From contig JBLHZY010000001.1 in NCBI GenBank assembly GCA_047631555.1, forward strand, positions 1,302,001 through 1,366,000: a DNA stretch of 64,000 nucleotides, given 5' to 3'. The notes beneath the pieces are model-generated. The model saw only the letters and a program-made list of their open reading frames with translations. It had not been told where the DNA came from and did no database searches. Position 1 is the first letter of the stretch; each line of letters begins with the position of its first letter. Origin of the DNA: JBLHZY01 sp047631555. Lineage in GTDB: Bacteria > Pseudomonadota > Alphaproteobacteria > Rhodobacterales > Rhodobacteraceae. Below are positions 42,530 to 51,282 of the stretch, in pieces. The position numbers and the translations under genes were made by a program.

Positions 42530-43230
42530 CAGAGCGCCGCCGCCTCGCTGCCTGCGCGCAATGCCTGCACCTCATCCCATGCCCGATTGATGCAAATCAG
42601 CCGCGCCTCAGCAAGCTTGATCGCCTCACGCGGAACCCCGCGCGCCGCAACCGCATCTGGGTGCGTTTGGCGCACCAATGCGCGCCAGGCTTTGCGGATT
42701 TCGGCAATTGGCGCATCTGGCGAAACCCCAAGCGCGTCATAGGGATCGGGGGCTGCATCGGGCACAAACCGCGCCTGAAGCGCGCGAAACTGCCGCTCTT
42801 CCATGCCAAAAATCTCTGCCACGCGGGCCAAAAAGGCCTCTTCGGCGGGATGATACTCGCCGTCGGCCATGGCGATATGAAACAAGCCCTCAAGCAGATC
42901 GCAAAGCGCTGGCGACTGCGGCCCAAACATCGCAGCAATCCGCCCGGCATATTCTTCAAAACCAGCGACATCCTTGCGCGCCATGTTGAAAACCCGCGCC
43001 GCGTTGGCCTCTTCGCTCGCAGGAATAGTGAAAACCTCGCGAAAGGCCGTGACCTCATCGCGGGTCACCAAACCATCGGCTTTGGCCATCTTGGCGCCCA
43101 AAGCAATCACCGCAATCGCAAAGCCGACCCGCCGTTCGGGCGCCGAGCGCAAGCGATCAAAAACAGCCGAAAGCCCCTCGCCCGAAGCAAGGGCGGCCAA
43201 GGCTTCGGCAATGCGGGTCCAAAGTGACAT
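42529..43230 (-). CDS. DjlA-like protein with TerB and J domains
   Basis: A 233-residue protein with an N-terminal TerB-type helical domain (AKADGLVTRDEVTAFREVF, HIAMADGEYHPAEEAFLARV) and a C-terminal J domain with the HPD motif in RQTHPDAVAARG near residue 195. Unlike E. coli DjlA it lacks a clear N-terminal membrane anchor. It probably stimulates DnaK. It is the first gene of a two-gene unit with the EEP hydrolase. Confidence 0.85.
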   Translation of the reverse strand: MSLWTRIAEALAALASGEGLSAVFDRLRSAPERRVGFAIAVIALGAKMAKADGLVTRDEVTAFREVFTIPASEEANAARVFNMARKDVAGFEEYAGRIAAMFGPQSPALCDLLEGLFHIAMADGEYHPAEEAFLARVAEIFGMEERQFRALQARFVPDAAPDPYDALGVSPDAPIAEIRKAWRALVRQTHPDAVAARGVPREAIKLAEARLICINRAWDEVQALRAGSEAAAL

Positions 43231-43273
43231 GGGGGTTAAGATAGGCCTTTGCGCAGCGGAAGTCAGCCGCAGA

Positions 43274-43762
43274 TCACAGAAATTTCTGCATTAGGATCAG
43301 ATCATGCCATCGCTCGAACTTGCGGCCAACTTGCGGCAAGCGCCCGGCGATCTCATATCCCAAGGCCACGTGAAAGGCGATCGAGGCGGCGTTTTCCGCG
43401 TCAATCCCGCCAAACATCGAGTGATGACCCGCTGCGCGCGCGTGATCCTCGACCGCCTTCATCAAAGCGCGGCCAAGGCCCGTTCCTTGGGCGTCCTCGG
43501 AGATATAGACCGAATGTTCCATCGTGTGACGATAGCCGGAATTGTTGCGAAACTGATCGTATGTGGCATAGCCCACCACCGCGCCGTCCTGTTCGGCCAC
43601 AAAGAATTCGCGCCCATCCCGGCGGCGGTGTTCGATCATCGTGGCCCAGTCCTCAGCGCTGCGCTCGACATCGGAAAAACTCGCCGCTGAGGTGGCGATC
43701 ACGGGGGCCATAATGGCGATAAGGGCGGGGATATCTTGGGTTGTGGCAGGGCGAAGCAGCAT
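43274..43762 (-). CDS. GNAT N-acetyltransferase (phosphinothricin acetyltransferase-like)
   Basis: A 162-residue acetyltransferase. The acetyl-CoA loop is in DAQGTGLGRALM (Q/R-x-x-G-x-G), preceded by the strand MEHSVYIS and followed by AAGHHSMFGGIDAENAAS and FHVALGYEIAGRLP, the layout of PAT/BAR-like acetyltransferases. Substrate is an amino acid or analogue such as methionine derivatives. The ATG is at 43762. Eighteen bases separate it from the VOC gene, so they may be co-transcribed. Confidence 0.85.
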   Translation of the reverse strand: MLLRPATTQDIPALIAIMAPVIATSAASFSDVERSAEDWATMIEHRRRDGREFFVAEQDGAVVGYATYDQFRNNSGYRHTMEHSVYISEDAQGTGLGRALMKAVEDHARAAGHHSMFGGIDAENAASIAFHVALGYEIAGRLPQVGRKFERWHDLILMQKFL

Positions 43763-43780
43763 AGCGGCGATCCTTGGCGC

Positions 43781-44398
43781 TTAAAAAACGCGCATGCCCG
43801 AGGGCGTTGATATTTCACAGCCCAAAGCCGGATTGGCCCCGCGCGCGATATGAATATCAATGCCCGGATCGCCCATTTTCTGCAAGGCCGCTTGCAGGGC
43901 CTCAGCGCGCGGATGGCTGATATAAAGCGTCTCAAGCCGCAATCCGTGATCGGGCAGATCGGGCGCGGGCAGCGCGCTTTGCCATTCAATCAATGCCGGA
44001 AAGCCGCCATCAAAGGGCAGTTTTCCATCCGCAGGAACCGCCATGCGCCAGCGATAATCGCCCCGGCTAAGCGCCATCGGCGCGCCCGCTCCGCGCGGGG
44101 CCATTTCAAGCGCAGCGTCAAGATCATCGACCCGCGCAATCCAATTGGAAAGCCGCGCCATACCGGCAAAATTATCAAGATCAAACCAGCGCGGCTGATC
44201 GGGCGCGACCGCCTCAGGATCGACCGCAATCAACTCAAGATAGAGATCAGGCCCCAATGAAATCAAATGGTTATGCGTGCCCATCGCGCTATGCTCGCCG
44301 CGCGGCTGCATAGGCGCCCCAAGCACATGCTCAAGCCATTCGCGCGCCGGCGCAAGATCGGTGCAAGCGATTGCGATGTGATCCAAAGTAAAGCTCAT
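43781..44398 (-). CDS. Glyoxalase-like-domain protein (VOC, Glyoxalase_3 type)
   Basis: A 205-residue single-chain VOC protein. The start LDHIAIACTDLAPAREWLEHVLG and HNHLISLG carry the first module, with YLELIAVDPEA after it. The second half is longer than in methylmalonyl-CoA epimerase, so despite lying next to mcm it is not that enzyme. Function unknown. It reads toward the GNAT gene. Confidence 0.78.
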   Translation of the reverse strand: MSFTLDHIAIACTDLAPAREWLEHVLGAPMQPRGEHSAMGTHNHLISLGPDLYLELIAVDPEAVAPDQPRWFDLDNFAGMARLSNWIARVDDLDAALEMAPRGAGAPMALSRGDYRWRMAVPADGKLPFDGGFPALIEWQSALPAPDLPDHGLRLETLYISHPRAEALQAALQKMGDPGIDIHIARGANPALGCEISTPSGMRVF

Positions 44399-44460
44399 GG
44401 GGTGAGCCTAAGCGCCCTACCCAGGCTTGGAAAGGGGCCTTTGGCGGCGCTTTTCCCCTT

Positions 44461-44495
44461 AAAAAGGGGCGCGCAGTTTGCTCACCGCGCGCCCC
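44461..44495 (-). terminator. Terminator of mcm
   Basis: GGGGCGCGC (44466-44474) pairs with GCGCGCCCC (44487-44495), a 9-bp GC stem with a 12-base loop. On the minus strand it is followed by TTTTT. It lies about 20 bases after the mcm stop. Confidence 0.85.
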
Positions 44496-44513
44496 TATTT
44501 CTTTGCTCGAAAG

Positions 44514-46640
44514 CTAGTCCTGTGAAAGCAACGTCAGGATAGAACGGGCCGCTTCGGGAATGTTTGTGCCCGGGCCGAAAATCGCCTTAACGCCTGCGTT
44601 TTTGAGGAATTCGTAATCCTGTTGCGGGATTACCCCGCCGCAAATCACGATCACATTATCCGCGCCCTGCTCTTTGAGCGCCGCTATCAACTTGGGCGCC
44701 AATGTCTTGTGACCCGCCGCCTGCGAAGAGATGCCGACGATATGCACGTCGTTATCAATCGCGTCCTGCGCGGCCTCTTCGGGTGTTTGAAACAGCGGCC
44801 CGACATCGACATCAAAACCAATATCGGCAAAGGCCGTGGCAATCACTTTTGCGCCGCGATCATGGCCGTCTTGGCCCATTTTCACCACGAGCATGCGGGG
44901 GCGGCGGCCCTCTTTTTCGGCAAAGGCTTCAACGTCGCGCTGAATGGCGGCAAAGCCCTCATCGCCTTCGTAAGCCGCGCCATAAACCCCGGCCAAAGTC
45001 TTAACTTCGGCGCGGTGACGCCCGAATGCTTTCTCCATTGCCATCGAAATCTCTCCTACTGTGGCGCGCGCGCGCGCGGCCTCAACCGCCAGTTCCAACA
45101 GATTGCCAGTGCCCTCTTTTGCGCCCTGCTCGAGCGCTGCCAATGTCGCGTCACAAGCCGCCTGATCCCGGCTTGCTTTGATCTTTTCAAGCCGCTCGAT
45201 CTGGCTAAGACGCACAGCGACGTTATCCACATCAAGAATATCGATTTCATCCTGCGTTTCGAGCTTAAACTTGTTGACCCCAACGATCACCTCGTCGCCC
45301 CGATCAACAGCCGCTTGGCGACGCGCCGCCGCTTCTTCAATGCGCAGCTTCGGCATGCCGGTCGCGACCGCCTTGGTCATCCCGCCCATTTCCTCGATCT
45401 CTTCGATGATTTTCCACGCTTCATCGGCCAAATCGGAGGTTAGCTTTTCGACGTAATAAGAGCCCGCCAGCGGATCGACGACATTGGTAACGCCCGTCTC
45501 GTTCTGCAAGATCAGCTGGGTGTTGCGCGCGATCCGCGAGGAAAACGCTGTTGGCAGCGCGATCGCCTCATCAAACGAGTTGGTGTGCAGCGATTGCGTT
45601 CCGCCCAAAACCGCGCTCATCGCTTCATAGGCGGTGCGCACGATGTTGTTGTAGGGGTCTTGCTCCTGCAAGCTCACGCCGGAAGTTTGGCAATGGGTGC
45701 GCAGCATCAAGCTGCCCGGCTTTTTCGGCTCAAACTCGGACATGATCTTGTGCCACAAGAAGCGCGCGGCGCGCAGCTTGGCCGCCTCCATGAAAAAGTT
45801 CATCCCGATCGCAAAGAAGAACGAAAGCCGCCCAGCAAAGGCATCAACATCCATCCCCGCATTGATCGCCGCGCGCACATATTCGCGCCCATCGGCCAGC
45901 GTAAACGCCAGCTCTTGGACGAGGTTCGCGCCCGCTTCCTGCATGTGATAGCCGGAGATCGAAATCGAGTTGAACCGCGGCATTTCATTCGAGGTGTATT
46001 GGATAATATCCGAAATGATCCGCATCGAGGGCTCGGGCGGATAAATATAGGTGTTGCGGACCATGAATTCTTTGAGAATATCGTTCTGAATGGTGCCCGA
46101 AAGCGCGGCGCGGGAAACGCCCTGCTCTTCGCCTGCAACGATGTAATTGGCCAGGATCGGGATCACCGCGCCGTTCATCGTCATCGACACAGAGACCTCG
46201 CCAAGCGGGATACCGTCAAAGAGGATTTTCATATCCTCAACGCTGTCAATCGCTACGCCGGCCTTGCCAACATCGCCCTCAACACGTGCGTGATCGCTAT
46301 CGTATCCGCGGTGTGTGGCCAGATCGAAAGCAACCGAAACCCCCTGCTGACCAGCAGCTAAGGCCTTGCGATAAAAGGCATTACTTTCCTCAGCCGTGGA
46401 GAAACCCGCATATTGGCGCACGGTCCAAGGGCGGCCAGTATACATCGTGGCACGGGGGCCGCGCGTATAGGGCGGAACGCCGGGCATGCCGCCCAAATGG
46501 GGCAGGTCTTGCGCATCCTGAGCCGTATAAACCGGCTTTACGGCAATGCCCTCAGGGGTCTGCCAAGTGAGATCATCAATGCTGCGGCCGCGCAGCTCTT
46601 TTTCGGCGAGGGTTTTCCACTGGCTTTGATCATCGCTCAT
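44514..46640 (-). CDS. mcm: Methylmalonyl-CoA mutase, single-chain type
   Basis: Adenosylcobalamin enzyme that converts (R)-methylmalonyl-CoA to succinyl-CoA. The 708-residue protein has the N-terminal TIM-barrel (YTGRPWTVRQYAGFSTAEESNAFY-type substrate region, abridged) and the C-terminal B12-binding domain with the DxHxxG motif in KMGQDGHDRGAK near residue 595 and the SS-x-x-x-GH region. I chose the ATG at 46640, since AAAGGAG precedes it. TGCAAA-type elements occur in the leader. It is the last step of the propionyl-CoA pathway encoded with pccA and pccB. Confidence 0.96.
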   Translation of the reverse strand: MSDDQSQWKTLAEKELRGRSIDDLTWQTPEGIAVKPVYTAQDAQDLPHLGGMPGVPPYTRGPRATMYTGRPWTVRQYAGFSTAEESNAFYRKALAAGQQGVSVAFDLATHRGYDSDHARVEGDVGKAGVAIDSVEDMKILFDGIPLGEVSVSMTMNGAVIPILANYIVAGEEQGVSRAALSGTIQNDILKEFMVRNTYIYPPEPSMRIISDIIQYTSNEMPRFNSISISGYHMQEAGANLVQELAFTLADGREYVRAAINAGMDVDAFAGRLSFFFAIGMNFFMEAAKLRAARFLWHKIMSEFEPKKPGSLMLRTHCQTSGVSLQEQDPYNNIVRTAYEAMSAVLGGTQSLHTNSFDEAIALPTAFSSRIARNTQLILQNETGVTNVVDPLAGSYYVEKLTSDLADEAWKIIEEIEEMGGMTKAVATGMPKLRIEEAAARRQAAVDRGDEVIVGVNKFKLETQDEIDILDVDNVAVRLSQIERLEKIKASRDQAACDATLAALEQGAKEGTGNLLELAVEAARARATVGEISMAMEKAFGRHRAEVKTLAGVYGAAYEGDEGFAAIQRDVEAFAEKEGRRPRMLVVKMGQDGHDRGAKVIATAFADIGFDVDVGPLFQTPEEAAQDAIDNDVHIVGISSQAAGHKTLAPKLIAALKEQGADNVIVICGGVIPQQDYEFLKNAGVKAIFGPGTNIPEAARSILTLLSQD

Positions 46641-46726
46641 TGGATGGCTCCTTTTGCAGTTTGGGGCGCTTGCCCCTTCGTATTTGCGCATCCTGCCCCT
46701 ATATTGAGTCTATGGCAGGAGGATGC

Positions 46727-47218
46727 ATGAGAATTTTGGCGAAAATCGGAATTGCGGCGCGCGTGGGCACGGTTTGCTTGATGGCGATTGGCGGCGCGCT
46801 GAACGTGGCGCAGGCGGCGGATGTGCCCCAAGAGAATATCTATGGGCCCATGCCCGCCGCTGATCTGCAACTGGCTGATTTCAAATGGGAATTCCGCGTT
46901 GTCGTGGTCTTTGCCGACAGCCCGTTTGATCCGGCCTACACAGAGCAAATGGAATTGCTGGCAACCCGCCCGGACTCGCTGATTGATCGCGATGTGGTGG
47001 TGATTACGGACACCGATCCCGAAGCGAAATCCCCGATCCGCATGGCCCTGCGCCCGCGCGGTTTTTCCATGGTGATCATCGATAAACAGGGCAAAGTCGC
47101 CCTGCGCAAACCCTCGCCTTGGAGCATCCGCGAAATCAGCGCGAGCATTGATAAAATGCCGATGCGCCTGCAAGAATTGCGCGAACAGCGCATTGAGGCG
47201 CTCGAAGCGAAAGAATAA
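46727..47218 (+). CDS. DUF4174 periplasmic protein
   Basis: A 163-residue protein with a Sec signal peptide (ARVGTVCLMAIGGALNVAQA) and a thioredoxin-like DUF4174 domain (DFKWEFRVVVVFADSPFDP, TDPEAKSPIRMALRP, GFSMVIIDKQGKVALRKP, each separate). It lacks a CxxC pair, so it is not a redox thioredoxin. The ATG at 46727 follows CAGGAGG. It lies between mcm and pccA on the opposite strand; any functional link to them is unproven. Confidence 0.8.
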   Translation: MRILAKIGIAARVGTVCLMAIGGALNVAQAADVPQENIYGPMPAADLQLADFKWEFRVVVVFADSPFDPAYTEQMELLATRPDSLIDRDVVVITDTDPEAKSPIRMALRPRGFSMVIIDKQGKVALRKPSPWSIREISASIDKMPMRLQELREQRIEALEAKE

Positions 47219-47307
47219 CGCTGAAATCTGCGCGGCCATGCAGGCGCCATTGATCGGGAAGCCATGCCCCCCGCCCAAATCCGCCCGGTTTATGGCCGCG
47301 CAATTGC

Positions 47308-49308
47308 TCATTCGAATTCCATGATCACTTCGTCAACCGCAAGGCTATCGCCCGCGGCGGCATTGATTTTGCTCACGATGGATTTCTTCTCGGCGCGCAG
47401 GATGTTTTCCATCTTCATCGCCTCGATGGTGCAAAGCGCTTGGCCCTCTTGAACCTCGTCTCCGACTTCAACCTCGAGCTTCACAACCAGCCCCGGCATT
47501 GGGCACAGCAGCAGCTTTGAGGTATCCGGCGGCAGCTTTTCAGGCATCAAAAGCGCAAGCTCATGTTGGCGCGGCGTGCGCACAAAGACCTTAAGATCAG
47601 CCCCGCGCGATCGCACCCGAAAGCCATTGGGAAGCTTGCCGATTTTGAGCACAAGCGGCGCGCCATCAACGTCCAAAATCGCCAGCTGATCGCCGGGCAC
47701 CCAATCAGAGGCAACCCGCAACGCCGTGCCATCTTCAAACGAAACGGTAGAGCCATCGTGATCGGCGGCAATCGTAATCGGGTAGGCATGACCCTGAAGC
47801 GAAACAACCCAGTCCGAGCCAACTTGACGCTCGTGATTGTCCATCCGCCCCGAAACCCGCGCGCGGCGAATTTCTGTCACACGGTACATCGCCGCAGCGG
47901 CGGAAGCGATGCGGCGCAAATGCGCCTCATCCAGCTCAACCCCTTCAAATCCTTCGGGATATTCTTCCTCAATAAAGGCCGTGGTGATATTGCCGCTGGC
48001 AAATTTCGGATGGTCCATAACGGCCGAGAGGAAGGGCAAATTGTGCCCGATGCCCTCAACCTCAAAGCTATCAAGTGCGACCCGCATCTCTTCAATCGCC
48101 GCGGTCCGTGTTGGCGCCCAAGTACAGAGCTTGGCGATCATCGGATCATAGAACATCGAGATTTCGCCGCCCTCAAAAACGCCGGTATCATTGCGCACGA
48201 CGCTTGTTGGCGTGGTGATTTCCGCAGGTGGGCGATAGCGCGACAGACGCCCGATGGAGGGGAGGAAATTGCGATACGGATCCTCGGCATAAAGCCGGCT
48301 TTCCATCGCCCAGCCGTTCAGCTTCACGTCCTTTTGCGCCATGGTCAGCTTCTCGCCGTAAGCGATGCGGATCATCTGCTCAACCAGATCAACGCCGGTG
48401 ATCAGCTCGGTCACGGGATGCTCCACTTGAAGGCGGGTGTTCATCTCAAGGAAGTAGAAATTGCGCTCGCCATCGACGATGAATTCAACCGTGCCAGCCG
48501 AGGTATAATCCACCGCCTGCGCCAATGCGACGGACTGTTCGCCCATAGCTTTGCGGGTCGCTTCATCCAAGAAAGGCGAAGGCGCTTCCTCGATGACCTT
48601 TTGGTTGCGCCGCTGGATCGAACATTCCCGCTCGCCCAGATAAATCCCGTTGCCATGGCTATCGCAAAGCACCTGAATTTCAATATGGCGCGGCTGGGTG
48701 ACAAACTTCTCGATGAAAATCCGATCATCGCCAAAGCTGTTGGCCGCCTCGTTTTTCGAGCTCTGAAAGCCTTCGCGCGCCTCATCATCATTCCAAGCGA
48801 TCCGCATGCCCTTGCCGCCGCCGCCAGCCGAGGCCTTGATCATCACAGGATAGCCAACCTCGTTGGAAATCGTCACCGCATGCTCAGCGTCATCGATCAA
48901 TCCCATATAGCCCGGAACAGTCGAAACATTCGCCTCTTGGGCAAGCTTCTTTGAGGTGATCTTATCGCCCATGGCTTCAATCGCGCCCGCTGGTGGCCCG
49001 ATAAAGGCCACGCCAGCCGCTTCAAGAGCCTCAGCAAAGAGCTTGTTTTCGCTCAAAAATCCGTAACCGGGATGAACGGCCTCTGCGCCCGTCTGCTTGA
49101 TCGCATCCATCACCTTATCAATCACGATATAGCTCTGGTTGGCAGGCGACGGACCGATATGAACCGCCTCATCCGCCATCTTCACATGCAGCGCATTGCG
49201 ATCGGCATCGGAATAAATAGCGACCGTTTTGATCCCCATTTTCTTGGCCGTTTTGATAACCCGGCAAGCGATTTCGCCGCGGTTAGCGATCAGGATTTTC
49301 TTAAACAT
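47308..49308 (-). CDS. pccA: Propionyl-CoA carboxylase alpha (biotin) subunit
   Basis: Carries biotin carboxylase and biotin carrier domains. The 666-residue protein has the biotin carboxylase core (MFKKILIANRGEIACRVI; KASAGGGGKGMRIAW, the ATP-grasp glycine loop; FLEMNTRLQVEHPVTE), a BT-type linking domain and the C-terminal biotinyl motif EAMKMEN with the biotin lysine near residue 632. I chose the ATG at 49308, the family start. Works with PccB to make methylmalonyl-CoA. A terminator upstream shows it is not transcribed with the small lipoprotein gene. Confidence 0.95.
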   Translation of the reverse strand: MFKKILIANRGEIACRVIKTAKKMGIKTVAIYSDADRNALHVKMADEAVHIGPSPANQSYIVIDKVMDAIKQTGAEAVHPGYGFLSENKLFAEALEAAGVAFIGPPAGAIEAMGDKITSKKLAQEANVSTVPGYMGLIDDAEHAVTISNEVGYPVMIKASAGGGGKGMRIAWNDDEAREGFQSSKNEAANSFGDDRIFIEKFVTQPRHIEIQVLCDSHGNGIYLGERECSIQRRNQKVIEEAPSPFLDEATRKAMGEQSVALAQAVDYTSAGTVEFIVDGERNFYFLEMNTRLQVEHPVTELITGVDLVEQMIRIAYGEKLTMAQKDVKLNGWAMESRLYAEDPYRNFLPSIGRLSRYRPPAEITTPTSVVRNDTGVFEGGEISMFYDPMIAKLCTWAPTRTAAIEEMRVALDSFEVEGIGHNLPFLSAVMDHPKFASGNITTAFIEEEYPEGFEGVELDEAHLRRIASAAAAMYRVTEIRRARVSGRMDNHERQVGSDWVVSLQGHAYPITIAADHDGSTVSFEDGTALRVASDWVPGDQLAILDVDGAPLVLKIGKLPNGFRVRSRGADLKVFVRTPRQHELALLMPEKLPPDTSKLLLCPMPGLVVKLEVEVGDEVQEGQALCTIEAMKMENILRAEKKSIVSKINAAAGDSLAVDEVIMEFE

Positions 49309-49371
49309 TCCCGTCCGTCCCTTCTGTTCTAAGTCTTGGCCAAGGGCGCGAAAGCCCCTTGACGGCATGGC

Positions 49372-49403
49372 AAAAAGGCCAGCGGAGCAAATGTCCACTG
49401 GCC
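49372..49403 (-). terminator. Terminator of the small lipoprotein gene
   Basis: GGCCAG (49377-49382) pairs with CTGGCC (49398-49403), with further partial pairing inside, followed on the minus strand by TTTTT. It lies 70 bases after the stop of the gene at 49474. Confidence 0.8.
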
Positions 49404-49473
49404 TGATGATTGAGATATAGCGCGCACAGGCAGGCCAAGCGGCCCGCGCTGTGCGGCGCGAAATTCTAGGTGA

Positions 49474-49692
49474 TTATTTGCAGCGCGATGGGTAGCGGTT
49501 GCAATAGACGAGATTGCCCGCAGCGCCGACAGCCGCGCCTGCAACCGGATCAGCGCCCGTAACGACCGCAACGCCTGCGCCCGCGCCCGCGCCAAGCAAG
49601 CCTTGCTCAAGCTGAGTGTCGCCACAAGCGGCAAGCGCTGTAAGCCCGACCATAGCCAAAATCCAAAGTTTCGAAGATTTGAGTGTTTGCAT
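49474..49692 (-). CDS. Small Gly-zipper lipoprotein
   Basis: A 72-residue protein. The signal ends with the lipobox TALAAC. The mature part is Gly/Ala-rich with a glycine-zipper (LLGAGAGAGVAVVTGADPVAG, abridged) and ends with two cysteines in YCNRYPSRCK. Similar small lipoproteins with glycine zippers occur widely in Rhodobacteraceae; function unknown. AAGGTAAAAA precedes the ATG, and its own terminator follows. Confidence 0.75.
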   Translation of the reverse strand: MQTLKSSKLWILAMVGLTALAACGDTQLEQGLLGAGAGAGVAVVTGADPVAGAAVGAAGNLVYCNRYPSRCK

Positions 49693-50047
49693 GGTTTTTT
49701 ACCTTCCCAATGTGCCTCTTTGGGCAAACTAAGCGCCTTTGAAGCGGAAAAATCAATTGCAAATGTGGGAGTTAGCCCAGAATCGGCAAAGGGCCGCGCA
49801 TTGCTTTGGCCTTGGATTCGAGAGGCCCCAAAAGGGTGAGGCCTGACCCGGGAAAGGCCAGACCTCATAGAAGGGGAAGGGTAACGGTTTTGACAATTCA
49901 CAACGGCGCGCTTGCTGGAACACTCCGTTGCAGGAATGAGCTTGTCCTGAGTCGTTACAGAACGAAAGGCGCCACACGCATAGCGCGAAATCTCGGCCAT
50001 TTCTTGCCGAAATTGACCTAAGGTCAGCATATTTGCGCCGAGGCGGA
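49693..50047. other. 355-bp gap without a supported gene
   Basis: No protein-coding frame here has family-like features. The plus strand can fold GAGGCCTG with CAGACCTC near 49838-49868; on the minus strand this hairpin is followed by ACCCTTTT. It could be part of a small RNA or a late terminator of the gene at 50048. Otherwise I see nothing. Confidence 0.5.
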
Positions 50048-50407
50048 TCACTCAAAAACCTCAGGGAAAGCGGCCAATGCGCGCGGCACATCAAGCTTGA
50101 GCATCGCCTCGTAACTGGCTGGATCAAAGGGATCTTCCGCCGGAATGACTTCGCGCCCAAAGAACCAAGCCAAGCGCCCAGCATCCAGATTGCCCCGCTC
50201 AAACGGCTCATGCCCAAAATTTTGCCAAAGCGCCTTAAGAAACGCCGCATCGGCGCGGCGATCCGCTGGGCGGCGGTCTCCGTGGCGCTCGCGCCGGGTG
50301 ATTTCGGTCGCGCCCTTGGGATTCGCGCGCCGCACAACGAATTGAAAATCGGTGCCCGCAAGGCGGCCCGGAAAGCCGCGGTGTTTCAGCATTGGTTCGC
50401 GCGCCAT
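50048..50407 (-). CDS. Protein of unknown function downstream of pccB
   Basis: A 119-residue soluble, basic protein with no recognised family. The N-terminal half has many arginines (FQFVVRRANPKGATEITRRERH) and the C-terminal half is acidic (WFFGREVIPAEDPFDPASYE). I chose the ATG at 50407 (AGGAT upstream); a longer frame to 50473 is possible. It starts one base after the stop of the DUF6497-like gene and is the last of a tight three-gene group. Confidence 0.6.
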   Translation of the reverse strand: MAREPMLKHRGFPGRLAGTDFQFVVRRANPKGATEITRRERHGDRRPADRRADAAFLKALWQNFGHEPFERGNLDAGRLAWFFGREVIPAEDPFDPASYEAMLKLDVPRALAAFPEVFE

Positions 50408-50408
50408 C

Positions 50409-50849
50409 CTAATATCCTTCCCAAATACAGCCGTTTTCTTCGGGGCGATACGCCTCGAACAGCTGAACAACATCCGGCATCGCCTCCCCGTAAGGGACTT
50501 CGCGCTCTGCCATCGAAATAATCACGACTGCCGGTTGCGGGCCGATATTGGCAATCCGCGGCAGCGCATAATCAACGCATAAAAAGGCCATGTCGGCCTC
50601 GATCTGCTCGTAACTCATCTTCTCGCGCGCCGCCCGGATCCACGGCGCAATAAAGCGAAACCGATAGGTAAGCCCGTAACCCTGCGCGTCTGAAACGACC
50701 TCATAAAAGGTCACTTCTTGGTTTGAGGGCAGGATCACCGGCGCCAAATCGCGCGGCTGCAAGGTCCCCGCTTGCGCAAGCGCGGGAATCGCCAAAAACG
50801 CGCCCAAAATCGCCGCCCGGATCGCCGCACTGATCATTACACTGATCAT
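50409..50849 (-). CDS. Secreted DUF6497-like protein
   Basis: A 146-residue protein with a signal peptide (AILGAFLAIPALAQA). The mature part includes LPSNQEVTFYEVVSDAQGYGL and ends with NGCIWEGY; it resembles the Rhodobacteraceae DUF6497 family, though I could not confirm this without a search. Two cysteines could form a disulfide. The ATG at 50849 overlaps the upstream gene by ATGA, and the next gene starts one base after its stop. Confidence 0.65.
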   Translation of the reverse strand: MISVMISAAIRAAILGAFLAIPALAQAGTLQPRDLAPVILPSNQEVTFYEVVSDAQGYGLTYRFRFIAPWIRAAREKMSYEQIEADMAFLCVDYALPRIANIGPQPAVVIISMAEREVPYGEAMPDVVQLFEAYRPEENGCIWEGY

Positions 50850-51202
50850 CGCGCCACCTGCGGCTTGCCTGCATGGGCGATCCAACGCTGGCGCAAATCA
50901 GCGTCCTCCAAAAGCGCGCCGACACGCGCCGCACAAAGGCCCTTTGGCGCGCGCCCATCAATCGCGCCACCCGCCTTAACGCGCATCCCCTCGCCCTCCA
51001 CCCAGACCTGAACAACAGGCGCAAAGCCGCGCAGATCGCGCAAGGCCCGCCACATATCTTGGCGTATCTGCATCGCCAAACGGCGCCGACTGCGCACAGG
51101 CACAAAGCCAGCCTCAGCACTAAAATCAAACCGCGCAGGCAAGCGACGAGAAAGCGTTAAAACGCCCGCCTCATCCTCGATATGCCAGCCTGCCCGCGCC
51201 AC
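50846..51202 (-). CDS. Protein of unknown function in the pccB group
   Basis: A 118-residue cytoplasmic protein without a recognised family. It contains beta-like segments (AGWHIEDEAGVLTLSRRLPAR; VQVWVEGEGMRVKAGGAIDG) and a C-terminal helix rich in Ala/Leu/Arg (ARVGALLEDADLRQRW). It begins 80 bases after the pccB stop and overlaps the next gene by ATGA. Conserved grouping with pccB suggests the three genes may be transcribed from the pccB promoter. Confidence 0.62.
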   Translation of the reverse strand: MARAGWHIEDEAGVLTLSRRLPARFDFSAEAGFVPVRSRRRLAMQIRQDMWRALRDLRGFAPVVQVWVEGEGMRVKAGGAIDGRAPKGLCAARVGALLEDADLRQRWIAHAGKPQVAR

Positions 51203-51282
51203 TTTAGAGAAGCTCCAAAGCGCGCGGTTTCGGCGATGATTTTGCGATCAACCGGTTCATTTTCGGCCCTCTCAATCCAGCC

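Noticed and set aside
43781..44398. VOC protein beside mcm considered as methylmalonyl-CoA epimerase
   Set aside because: It is about 205 residues and of the Glyoxalase_3 type, too long and different from the epimerase of about 135-150 residues.
47563..48954. 463-codon plus-strand frame opposite pccA
   Set aside because: Shadow of the biotin carboxylase gene; no independent evidence.
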